A model generated the notes under the pieces. That model ran no database searches. It saw nothing but the letters and a program-made list of their open reading frames with translations, and was not told the origin of the DNA. A stretch of 64,000 nucleotides of DNA from Comamonadaceae bacterium OTU4NAUVB1. GTDB taxonomy: Bacteria > Pseudomonadota > Gammaproteobacteria > Burkholderiales > Burkholderiaceae_C. Position numbers and translations under genes: made by a program. This document shows, in pieces, positions 54,390 to 62,200 of this stretch (its first letter is position 1; the number at the start of each line of letters is the position of its first letter). Where the stretch lies: NCBI GenBank assembly GCA_024372625.1, contig CP099605.1, positions 620,001 to 684,000 of the forward strand. The letters run 5' to 3'.

Positions 54390-54452
54390 AAGCTTCAGGC
54401 CAATAATGACCACCACGGGCACACCGCACAGCCAGAGGATGATGCTTTTCAC
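54375..54452 (-). CDS. 25-residue membrane protein
   Basis: A GTG-started small gene with AGGAG 6 nt upstream (54459-54463). It encodes a Lys-Ser start, an almost fully hydrophobic helix of about 20 residues (IILWLCGVPVVVIIGLKLF) and ends GIL. A terminator lies about 100 nt downstream on the same strand. I recall similar tiny hydrophobic proteins annotated as hypothetical in other proteobacteria, but cannot name a family. It is too short for most gene callers. It could be a regulatory membrane peptide or a type I toxin-like peptide. Confidence 0.7.
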   Translation of the reverse strand: MKSIILWLCGVPVVVIIGLKLFGIL

Positions 54453-54571
54453 GGACTGCTCCTGTCGTTGAGGGAATGACGTTGACATTAGGTGCGTGAT
54501 GCGGTTGCGCATTGAGGGATAAGACAAACCGACTTCGTGGGTCGGTGCCTACATCGTTTGGATGATGGCAA

Positions 54572-54607
54572 GAAAGCGAAAGTATTCACAAAATGAGTTT
54601 CGCTTTC
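54572..54607. repeat. Perfect 10-bp inverted repeat in an AT-rich spacer
   Basis: The arms gaaagcgaaa (54572-54581) and tttcgctttc (54598-54607) surround a 16-nt AT-rich centre. It lies between the divergent 25-residue gene and the 63-residue gene, a location suited to an operator. No T-tract follows, so it is not a terminator. Confidence 0.65.
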
Positions 54608-54674
54608 CGTGCGTACGAACTTTATGATTGAATTTCACTTGTCAAGCGTCGGAACATTAATCACAATTGATTAC

Positions 54675-54866
54675 ATGAACCGATCCAATCAACAAGCACA
54701 TGAATGGTGGAAAGACAGTCTCAACGACAACCAGCGCCAGATGCGCTTGTCATTGGTGAGGGAAAGCCTTCGGCACCAGCATGCCGCCGCTTGGCGACGC
54801 AATCTGGTCCGCCTGGGTCTGCTCATGGCGGTACCGGTCGCGCTGCGTCTCGTGTCGGTGTTGTGA
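54675..54866 (+). CDS. Hypothetical 63-residue membrane protein
   Basis: A small protein with a hydrophilic, Gln/Arg-rich N-terminal part (about 1-44) and a C-terminal hydrophobic helix (about 46-63), suggesting a tail-anchored topology. I do not recognise a family. ATG at 54675 is preferred; an in-frame start at 54609 gives 85 residues. A TTGTCA box at 54639 has no good -10 at a workable distance. The stop overlaps the ATG of the next gene by one base. Confidence 0.5.
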   Translation: MNRSNQQAHEWWKDSLNDNQRQMRLSLVRESLRHQHAAAWRRNLVRLGLLMAVPVALRLVSVL

Positions 54867-55141
54867 TGGTGGGCGACCACCAGCGTTTCGCGCGCTTGAG
54901 CGATACCGACCTCAGCGACATCGCGCGGGCGATGCGCCAGCAGGCGCAAGGCAGTGCCGCCTCGGTCGTGGTCGCCAATGCGCTCGAAACGATCGTGAAG
55001 CGTCGTGGCGAACTCCTGGAGACGCGACGCAGGCGCAACCCGGCGCGTGCCGGTCTTCGCGCCATGCGACGCCTGACCTGCTGGGCGTCGGTCTTCGCAT
55101 CGATGCACATCGACGTGGCGCTGGGACGGTCCCGTTCCTGA
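54866..55141 (+). CDS. Hypothetical 91-residue basic protein
   Basis: A helical, Arg-rich and Ala-rich protein (ARLSDTDLSDIARAMRQQA, then RRGELLETRRRRNPARAGLR). No family is recognised. Its ATG overlaps the stop of the 63-residue gene (TGATG), which supports coupled translation; GTG at 54863 is an alternative start. It is likely cytoplasmic and may bind nucleic acid because of its basic charge, but this is inference. Confidence 0.5.
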   Translation: MVGDHQRFARLSDTDLSDIARAMRQQAQGSAASVVVANALETIVKRRGELLETRRRRNPARAGLRAMRRLTCWASVFASMHIDVALGRSRS

Positions 55142-55197
55142 ATCGCGAGGGAGACGGTGCCCGCCTACAGCAAACACCGTTGCGACGTACGTCCGGA

Positions 55198-55533
55198 ATG
55201 GACGTTGCCACCGATCCTGATGACCCGATCAGCCTTCAGGAGTCGCTTTTGAACCAGGACCGAACCTCGTCGCGCCACGTACCCCCGGAACCGGGCGATC
55301 CGGCCAAGGCCAACCCGTCGACGGTCGACAACAGTGACAAGGCGAAGGACTCGCCCGCCTTCCGCGAAGCCCTGAAGAACGACGATGCGCGTGAGGCGCA
55401 TGCCACCTTCTCGGTGGACAAGGACCTCTGGGGTCGCTCCGGTGCGGGTCCCGGTGTCTCCAAGAGCGATCCCGAGGATCCTCGCAAGACCGAGCCTCAA
55501 CCCAAGCGACGCGAAGAAGGTTACGGCGAATAG
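55198..55533 (+). CDS. Hypothetical 111-residue acidic, disordered protein
   Basis: A highly charged protein of low complexity (many Asp, Pro, Lys and Arg; segments such as DPDDPISLQESLLNQD and KNDDAREAHATFSVDKDLWG). No membrane segment, signal or known domain is seen. The start ATG at 55198 has only a weak upstream site. Similar short hydrophilic proteins with a SPAFREALKNDDAREAH-like core may occur in other Burkholderiales, but this was not checked. Confidence 0.5.
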   Translation: MDVATDPDDPISLQESLLNQDRTSSRHVPPEPGDPAKANPSTVDNSDKAKDSPAFREALKNDDAREAHATFSVDKDLWGRSGAGPGVSKSDPEDPRKTEPQPKRREEGYGE

Positions 55534-55601
55534 TCGCTTTCCATCCGTGGCATCCGGGATGCGACGGGGCATTGTTGAACGATCTCCAGAATTCCGCTCC
55601 G

Positions 55602-55871
55602 ATGCCGCTCGACATCCTTCACCTGCTCGCCAGCAGGAAACTTCCTGTGGAAGTCCATGGCATCCGTAAGGTGGAAGCCATCCGGGTGCTGGTGCTGAGT
55701 GGTCACGTCGAGGCGATCGTTCCATCGATCGAGCCCTCGCTCACACTGTCGAGTCCCGTCGCCATCGTCACGCGCATCACGCCTTCCGGCAGGCGGATGC
55801 TGCAGACGTTTCCAGCAACGAAAGCACCGGCCAGATCGAAACTTCACCGTCGGAACACGCGCAACCTGTGA
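55602..55871 (+). CDS. Hypothetical 89-residue protein
   Basis: A small protein starting MPLDILHLLASRKLPVEV and containing VEAIRVLVLSGHVEAIVPS and VTRITPSGRRML. The middle resembles a small wHTH-like or nucleotide-binding fold, but no family is recognised. ATG at 55602 is chosen; TTG at 55572 would add ten residues. No clear ribosome-binding site is visible, so confidence is low. Confidence 0.45.
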   Translation: MPLDILHLLASRKLPVEVHGIRKVEAIRVLVLSGHVEAIVPSIEPSLTLSSPVAIVTRITPSGRRMLQTFPATKAPARSKLHRRNTRNL

Positions 55872-55890
55872 CCGAATCGATGTCGAGATG

Positions 55891-55918
55891 TTGCCAAATG
55901 AGTACTTTTGTTTACAAT
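55891..55918 (+). promoter_or_regulatory. Strong sigma-70-like promoter
   Basis: TTGCCA (55891-55896) and TACAAT (55913-55918) are 16 nt apart, in AT-rich DNA about 30 nt before the 49-residue gene. It is one of the best promoter matches in the window. Confidence 0.6.
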
Positions 55919-55947
55919 TGAGACTTGCTCAACCCCATGGAGGCCCG

Positions 55948-56097
55948 ATGCATCCTGATCTGTTCGCTCTGCTTTTTTCCGTGATCGGCGTCGCCTGGTT
56001 GACGATCGTGCCGACCTATCGCGGATGGCAGGGCATCAATTCGGTCCTGGCGGAGCGGGTCGAAGTCTCCGTCTTGGCATTGCGGGCACTCAAGTGA
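55948..56097 (+). CDS. Hypothetical 49-residue membrane protein
   Basis: A single hydrophobic helix (about residues 3-24, LFALLFSVIGVAWLTIV) is followed by a short amphipathic tail (RGWQGINSVLAERVEVSVLALRALK). GGAGG lies 4 nt before the ATG, and a strong promoter is directly upstream, so it is probably expressed on its own. No family is recognised. Confidence 0.6.
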   Translation: MHPDLFALLFSVIGVAWLTIVPTYRGWQGINSVLAERVEVSVLALRALK

Positions 56098-56163
56098 GCA
56101 CGGGTCACCAGACCGTCGGAACCGAAGGCCTTGATGACCGCTCGCTTCCGGTAAAGGCTTTGC

Positions 56164-56955
56164 TCAGGAGCCCGGCATCTGGTTGCGTCGCGCGTCGTCA
56201 CGTTTCTGTTGTTCCCTGACGGCATCGCATCGCGGATGACGCGCGTACGCCGGTTGCTGACAGTGATTGGCTTCGCAACGCGCGGCGAAGGCGAAGAAGA
56301 GGTGCTCGCAGCCGACCCTTGGGTCCGATGTCCGACCACTGCCTGGTGGCGTCGTCGCCGCTCGCCTCGTGCCTCGGCCGGGCGATGACGGGTCCAGGCC
56401 AGGGGCTGTGGGTGTCGCAGGGGACGAATTGGCCAGGGACATGGATTCCGATGTGCTCGAAGCCGAAGGCGCTTCTACGGTCGGTAACGAGTGGGCGGGC
56501 TCGGGAAGTGAGGGTGTGATCGCCTGGGTTGTCGCATCGGGCTGTGGGCCATCGTCCAGTGTCTCCCCCTTCGACAGGGATGCTTCGGGCGGGAGGCGAC
56601 CTTCCGAGGAGGCGGTCTTTCCAACCGGTTGGCCCGGGGGAGGCGGAGCATCGGTGGCAAGCCAGCCGACCCAGGCGAGCGATGTCACGAACAAGACGAG
56701 GAGCATCGCGATCATGGCGCTCCGACCGAAGGACGGACCGGAGAGCAACCCGGTCGACATTGCCGATGGCGACGACCGCTGGACGTTCGGTGAAGTTGTC
56801 GGGGTGACCGGGGAGGCACCGGCATGCCGGACATCGGATGCACCGGACGATGACTTCTTCGTCGTGGCGAAGGCCGGAAGCTTGCCCGCGCAACCGCGGC
56901 AGAACATGGCCTTGTCGCGGTTTTCGGTGCCGCAGGCATCGCACCGCACGGTCAT
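56164..56955 (-). CDS. Zinc-ribbon membrane protein with Cys-rich C-terminus
   Basis: A 263-residue protein with an N-terminal zinc ribbon (Cys5, Cys8, Cys19, Cys22), a linker, a single transmembrane helix (about 79-100), a long Pro/Ser/Thr-rich region and a C-terminal domain with at least four Cys (CEHLFFAFAARCEANHCQQP...RCDAV). Zinc ribbons face the cytoplasm, so the Cys-rich end should be periplasmic. Function unknown. It starts 7 nt after the GAF-protein stop, so both are probably one transcript. Confidence 0.7.
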   Translation of the reverse strand: MTVRCDACGTENRDKAMFCRGCAGKLPAFATTKKSSSGASDVRHAGASPVTPTTSPNVQRSSPSAMSTGLLSGPSFGRSAMIAMLLVLFVTSLAWVGWLATDAPPPPGQPVGKTASSEGRLPPEASLSKGETLDDGPQPDATTQAITPSLPEPAHSLPTVEAPSASSTSESMSLANSSPATPTAPGLDPSSPGRGTRRAATTPPGSGRTSDPRVGCEHLFFAFAARCEANHCQQPAYARHPRCDAVREQQKRDDARRNQMPGS

Positions 56956-56962
56956 GGTGGGA

Positions 56963-57472
56963 TCAGACCGTGGCGACCGGCGCCGTCGAAGGATAGGGCG
57001 GCAGATGGCCGTTGTTGGCGATGTAGGCCGCCACCATGAGCATCAGTTCGAGGTTCACCTGTTCAGGCTCGCGTGGAACGAGGTCGTAGTGGCACAGGGT
57101 CGCGAGCACGTTCCCGTGGCTGTCCATCACGGGGACACCGCAGTAGGTGGCGACCTGCTCACGGGCGGCATGCTCGGCGAGTCGTTCGTCGATCAGCGCG
57201 TTCGGGGTCTTGAAGGGCGCCTTGCGTTCGCGCACGAAGCAGCAGTACGTGGCGGTGTCGGGGACCTCCTGCGCGTCGATGACCGTCGAGTCCTCGCGAT
57301 CGTAATGAACGACCGCGTTGGCCTTCCCATCCTGAAAGCGCCACAGGCCGATGAATCGATAGTCCGTGAGCCTGAGCAGGGTCGCCAACGCGGTGCGCAG
57401 GTCCCGCGTCCGGTGCGTGACCACGAACTTGGCGAATGCGGCGGACGTGGAGGTGGAAAGTGGATCGGGCAT
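56963..57472 (-). CDS. GAF-domain protein
   Basis: A 169-residue protein with a GAF-like core (YRFIGLWRFQDGKANAVVHYDRED, TYCCFVRERKAPFKTPNALIDERLAEH, then VATYCGVPVMDSHGNVLATLCHYD and the helix NLELMLMVAAYIANNGH). GAF domains bind small ligands, haem or flavin, or sense redox state. No output domain is present, so it may work as a stand-alone sensor. It precedes the zinc-ribbon gene on the same strand. ATG at 57472 is the first convincing start. Confidence 0.78.
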   Translation of the reverse strand: MPDPLSTSTSAAFAKFVVTHRTRDLRTALATLLRLTDYRFIGLWRFQDGKANAVVHYDREDSTVIDAQEVPDTATYCCFVRERKAPFKTPNALIDERLAEHAAREQVATYCGVPVMDSHGNVLATLCHYDLVPREPEQVNLELMLMVAAYIANNGHLPPYPSTAPVATV

Positions 57473-57548
57473 CGGACGGAGAAAGCCCTGGCGGGCGGGG
57501 CGGGTCGAGTGGATGTCTGAAATTCTACCGATTGCCCAGGCAGGGATC

Positions 57549-58673
57549 TCAGCGCGCGAAGACGTTGCGCCAGGGCGTCGAAACGCTCTGGAACAAGCGG
57601 CCGAAGAAGCGATCCCAGTGACGGCGCTGGGGTTCCAGCAGGAGGCCGAGGATCGACGACAGCACCAGCGCCGCGACGACGGCCTGGGCATATTGCACCG
57701 GATCGTCATACCGTGTGCCGAAGAGCACGCGCCACAGCACCAGCAGGGGGTAGTGCATCAGGTAGATGGGGAAGGTGAGGTCGGCGAGCCGTCGCACCCG
57801 CCGCACCAGCACCGCAGAGAGGGGTCGCCCATCGCGCCGGTCCTCGGCCGCCCTCGCGGGCAGCACCCATAGCACCAGCGCCACGCTCAAGCGGACGACC
57901 CAGTCGGTCACGAACTGATTGGCGAAGAAGAACGGTGCCCGACCGATGGGAAAAGGATTGGGCGGCACCACGGCGATGGCCAGCGCGACGACGGCCAGCA
58001 GCAGGGCGACGGCGACCCAGCGCAGCCGCGGTGCCAGCACGGGACGGGGCAGGCGGTAGGCGGTAGGCGGCGCAGCCCATCAGCCAGATCGGCATCATCA
58101 GGAGGATCTTCGGTCCCGCGACGACGCACGCACCCAGCGCCAGCAGCCACGACTTCCAGCCCTTGCCGTTGAAGAACCACAAGCCGAAGATGAGGTAGTA
58201 CCAGAACTCGAAGCTCAGCGACCAGAGTGCGATGTTGGCGGGAGGCGCGGCCGAGAACAGCCAGACTTCGTTGAGGAAGGTCCCGGTCAGGAGGTAGCGC
58301 GGTCCGAAGCTGCCCCGCACATACGATGCCATGAGGCCGGGGTCGCCCTGCAGCCGAAGCGCCACTTCCACCACGGCCGTCAAGAGCAGCGCGGGAACGA
58401 CCATCGAGCACAGGCGGCCCAGCCAGGCCTTGATGTAGGGGCCGAACCCGCATTGCGCGTGCTCGCCGTGTAGGCGATCACGAAGCCCGAAAGCACGAAG
58501 AACACGATCACCGCCGCGTGCGAGAGGTTGCCCGGCGTGTCGGGACGATGGAGCAGCGACGGGAACCCCATGTCCTGCGCATGGATGCACAACACCGCGA
58601 TCGCTGCTGTCAGGCGCAGGCCGTCCAGAACCAAGCTCGTTCCACCCTCGATCGACCGTCGTGTTCTTTCCAT
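57549..58673 (-). pseudogene. Acyltransferase 3 family gene broken by two frameshifts
   Basis: The product is an OafA/YrhL-type membrane O-acyltransferase (GLRLTAAIAVLCIHAQD, FFVLSGFVIAY, PALLLTAVVEVALRLQ, ALWSLSFEFWYYLIFG, LTFPIYLMHYPLLVLWR), which would acetylate surface polysaccharide. Its segments lie in three stretches: start to about 58455 in one frame, 58455-58060 in another, and 58060 to 57549 back in the first. The second break is a 7-bp tandem duplication; the first looks like a one-base loss. The gene therefore makes no full protein unless the sequence contains errors. Confidence 0.85.
58052..58070 (+). repeat. 7-bp tandem duplication causing a frameshift
   Basis: The unit ggcggta is present twice, followed by ggcgg, inside the acyltransferase. 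Removing one copy restores the frame, giving CAAYRLPRPVLAPRLRW across the join. Slipped-strand mispairing could therefore repair it. Confidence 0.9.
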
Positions 58674-58720
58674 GAGAGTCCTCGAAGTCCCAAAATGGAA
58701 ACTTTAGTATTAGTTTTATG

Positions 58721-58749
58721 AGATTATCATTAAAAGTTCCCGAAGTTAA
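58721..58749 (-). promoter_or_regulatory. Candidate promoter of the broken acyltransferase
   Basis: On the minus strand TTAACT (58744-58749) and TAATCT (58721-58726) are 17 nt apart in a very AT-rich stretch (about 58690-58760) unlike the rest of the window. This would place transcription about 50 nt before the acyltransferase start. Confidence 0.45.
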
Positions 58750-58884
58750 TTTTTCTTACATATGAGGCCTCGGGTCTCCATGGTTGTCTTCGCGACCGCG
58801 TCAGACCGGTCGTTCGCGAATCGGCCGGTCTGCCTCCCCCGAACAGGGGATGTTTGCCGGGCGGAATCCGGAGACCATCGTCCA

Positions 58885-59097
58885 ATGGACATCAAGAACC
58901 TTGACGACGAGGAACTCGCAGCCACGGCCTACGTGCTGCGGCAAAGGGCAAAGCTGGGAGATCGACAGGCGCAACGGACGGCGGGCGAACTGGAGGCGGA
59001 ACTCAGTCGCCGGATCGGGCCGACGCCTTCGCAGATGGGCCTGCTGGAGGCTGCCGGGCCCTCGGTGTCGCAGCGTCCGTGGTGGCGGCGCTGGTGA
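58885..59097 (+). CDS. Hypothetical 70-residue protein
   Basis: A small hydrophilic protein (MDIKNLDDEELAATAYVL, RQRAKLGDRQAQRTAGELEAELSRR) with a helical, charged pattern and a Trp/Arg C-terminus. GGAGA lies 10 nt upstream. An in-frame ATG at 58762 would make 111 residues but has no ribosome-binding site. No family is recognised. It ends 31 nt before tRNA-Arg, which is on the other strand. Confidence 0.55.
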   Translation: MDIKNLDDEELAATAYVLRQRAKLGDRQAQRTAGELEAELSRRIGPTPSQMGLLEAAGPSVSQRPWWRRW

Positions 59098-59128
59098 AGG
59101 CAAAGACAGGGGGAGGGAAGGGCGTGTC

Positions 59129-59203
59129 TGGTGCCTTCGACAGGAATCGAACCTGTATCTGAGTCTTAGGAGGACCCCGTTCTGTCCATTGAACTACGAA
59201 GAC
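59129..59203 (-). tRNA. tRNA-Arg (CCU)
   Basis: A 75-nt cloverleaf on the minus strand: acceptor gtcttcg/cgaaggc with one G-U pair, anticodon loop ctcctaa with anticodon CCT, T arm with GGTTCGATTCC and an encoded CCA. A TAAAGT box about 20 nt upstream could be its -10. Its 3' end points into the small-gene region. Confidence 0.95.
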
Positions 59204-59259
59204 GCTGTGCGAACAGAGGGCGACTTTAGCAGTTCGCCGCCCTCCGGTCGCGGGGGAAC

Positions 59260-62200
59260 CTAGTCGTACTTGAGGGTGTAGATCAGGTCCAGCGCGCTCT
59301 TCTGGCCGGCCTGGCCACGCAGGGTCAGACGCTGGGTCAGGTCGTAGAACACGTAGATGGTGCCGACCACGCCGCCCAGACTGCTCTCGTAGGTGACGTA
59401 GAAATCCTTGGAGATGCGCTTGCCGACCGTCACGGCGGTCGAGCGCAGATCGCTCCCGCTGGACGGGCCCTTGAAGCCGATTTCGTCCAGGCCCAGGCGA
59501 CTCGCCAGGCTGCCGCCCGAGCCGCCCTTGCCCAGCCCGCCCAGCAACGCGAGCGCGGCCTGCTGCATCAGCACCGATTCGCCGCCGCTGGTGGCCGAGG
59601 CACGGCCGAGGACCACCCACGACAACGTCTCGACATCGGAGAGTTGCGGCTCCGAGTAGAGCCGCACGCGCGGCGCCTGTGCCGTGCCGCTGATCTGCAC
59701 GCCGGCGCGGTAGGCGATGTTGGGACGGATGGCCAGGATGTCGAGCGACGGATTGTCGTAGGGCCCGTTGAAGCGGGCGATCCCGGTTTCGACGTCGAGC
59801 TGCTGGCCATAGGCACGGTACTGGCCGCGCACCGTGCGCACTTCCCCGGTGATGCGGGGTGGAGCGCCCAGCGCGTTGCTGCGGATGTCGAGATTGCCCT
59901 CGAGGCGGGTGGTGATTCCGCGTCCCTGGACCGCGAAATCCTTGCCCAGGTCGAAGTTCACGGCGATGTCCGGTGGCTTCGCCGTCTGCGGCTGCGCGGC
60001 CTGCGCCTGGCTGCGCTCGATGTCGCCTCGGGCCTTGAGGGCCTGCGCTTCGGCTTCCCGGGTGCGCGCGGCCGAACGCACCACCACGTCGCTGCCCAGG
60101 CTAGGTGCCGTCTCGTCGGGCAGGATGATCACGGCGCGATCGGTCCGCAGCGTGCCCCGCACGGTGAACTGGCCATTGTCCAGCCGCGTCTGGAGATCGC
60201 CCGACACCGTGATCTGACGGTCGGAGCGCACCAGTAGGCGCAAACTGCGCAATTCGGCCTGCAACGCCATCCGGATGCCCGAGGCGCCGCCACCCGGGGC
60301 CGCCGTGCCCCAGCGCAATTCGCCACGGCCGGACAGCGTGCCGCCGTCGCGGCCGGCCTCGCCGGCGGCCGTGCTCAGGTTGCCGCTCTGTCCGGCGATG
60401 CGCGCACCGCTGGCGGCGCCGCCCTTGAGCGTGAAGTCCGTCACGTCGACGCGGTCGCCCGCGAGCGTCGCGCGCAGGCGGCCGTCGCGCAGGTCGATGC
60501 CTTCCACCAGCGCGCGCAGCGCCAGGTTGTCGGCACCCAGGGTGCCGTTCCAGCGCGGCGCTGCGCGGTTGCCCGACAGCGTGGCATCGGCATCGAGCGT
60601 TCCGGCGATGCGCCAGCCAGGGGGTGCCAGCATCGACCAGACGCCCAGGTTCGGCAGCCGGGCCTTGACGGTGCCGGCCAGCGGTGCGTCGGCCGCCCAT
60701 TGCCAGCCACCATCGCGCTGCACCACGCGGGTCGATGCATCGGCGCGGACCTCGCCGGCGCGCTCGCTGTCCCAGACCAGGCGCGCGCGTACGTCCTCGC
60801 CCTGTGCATCGAGGCGCAGTTCGGCCTGGCGCAATCCGGCGGGCGTGCTGGGGCCGGCCGTTCCGGCACCGGAGGCCGAGTCCATGACGATCTCGCTCTT
60901 CGCGCCGCTGCCATGGCTGCGGATGCGGGTGACCAGCGCGGCCTCGCCGGCCTGCACGCGAATGTCGCCGCTGCGGCGCGCGAGCCGGGCGCTGGCGCGC
61001 AGGGCATCGCCGGCGTCGATGTCCCAATCGCCGTCGAAGATCAGATCGCCGCCGATGCCCAGGCTGGCGAGCGAGGTGCTGGCGTCGAAGGCTTCGGCCC
61101 ATGCCATGGGCAGGCCCAGCATGCGGCCCTTGGACTGCACGCGCATCGCGCCCTGTGCGCCGCCGGTCTGTCGGAAACGCACCGGCTCCCATTCGAAGCG
61201 CAGCGTTCCCGGCACCGGACCCTGCACCGTGGCGCTGCCGGCCGAGGCATCGATCTCCAAGCCGCCCGGCGTGGTGCGCATTTCGGCCGAGGTCGCGCCG
61301 CCCAGCGTGACGCTCCAGGGCCCGGGCCGGGTGCTGTCGGTGGCCTGCAGCCGCAGGCTGGCCAGTTGGGCGCGCCAGTGGCCGGCGCGTTCGAGCGCGC
61401 CGCTGGCGCGCGTGTCGAGACGGAGGTCGAGCGTGCCGGTGCGCGCCTGACCGCGCAGGTCCAGCGTCGCCTGCGCCAGGCTGCCGCCGACTTCGGCGCG
61501 CACGTCGCGCAATTGCAGCGACTGCGGCGACGGTGCGGGTGTCGCGCCGGCCGAAGCCGTCGCGGCCGCTGCAGGCAGGCGCAGGTCCAGGCGTGGCGCG
61601 ACCAGAGTGGCCTGCAGCGTGGGTTCGGTCATGCCGCGCGGCGCGGGCGTGGTGGCGGTCTGCAGGCGGCGCTGCACCGCTTCCCAGCCGCCCTGCCAGC
61701 GCGCGTCCAGACGCGCGCTGCCGTCGGCCGACGCACCCGCGAAGATTTTCGACAGACCCGGCAGCCGTTCGATCCAGCGCTGCATCGCGGCCGCGTCGTC
61801 GATGCGTGCCCGGATCTCGCCGCCGCCCTGGACCGGCGCGATGCGGCCCTGCACCTGCGCACCGCCGCCGGGCAGTTCGACCTTCAGATCGCCGCTGCCC
61901 GCGCGCTCGGCCACGCGCGCCTGCAGCGTGCCTTCGACGCGCGCCTGCGCGGCCTCGATGCGCAGGGTGCGCAGATCGAGGACCTGGTCCTTCCATTGGC
62001 CCTGTGCCAGCGCGCGGTCGAGCCGCACGCCCTGCAGCGCGGTGCTGCCGGCGGTGCCCTGCGCCTGCAGCGCGACGTCGAACAGCAGGGCAGCGTCGGC
62101 ACGCTGCTCGACGCTGGCGCGACCGCCGATCGGCGCGCCGGCGAGCTGCGTGTGCAGCGCGCCGGGCTGAACGCCGTTGACGGTGGCGTCCACCTTCCAA

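Noticed and set aside
54277..54471. 64-codon plus-strand frame opposite the 25-residue gene
   Set aside because: It runs across the terminator-side spacer with no ribosome-binding site, and the minus-strand gene has better signals.
58762..58884. Longer start for the 70-residue gene
   Set aside because: The frame is open from 58762, but no ribosome-binding site precedes it and the composition of the extra 41 codons differs from the rest.
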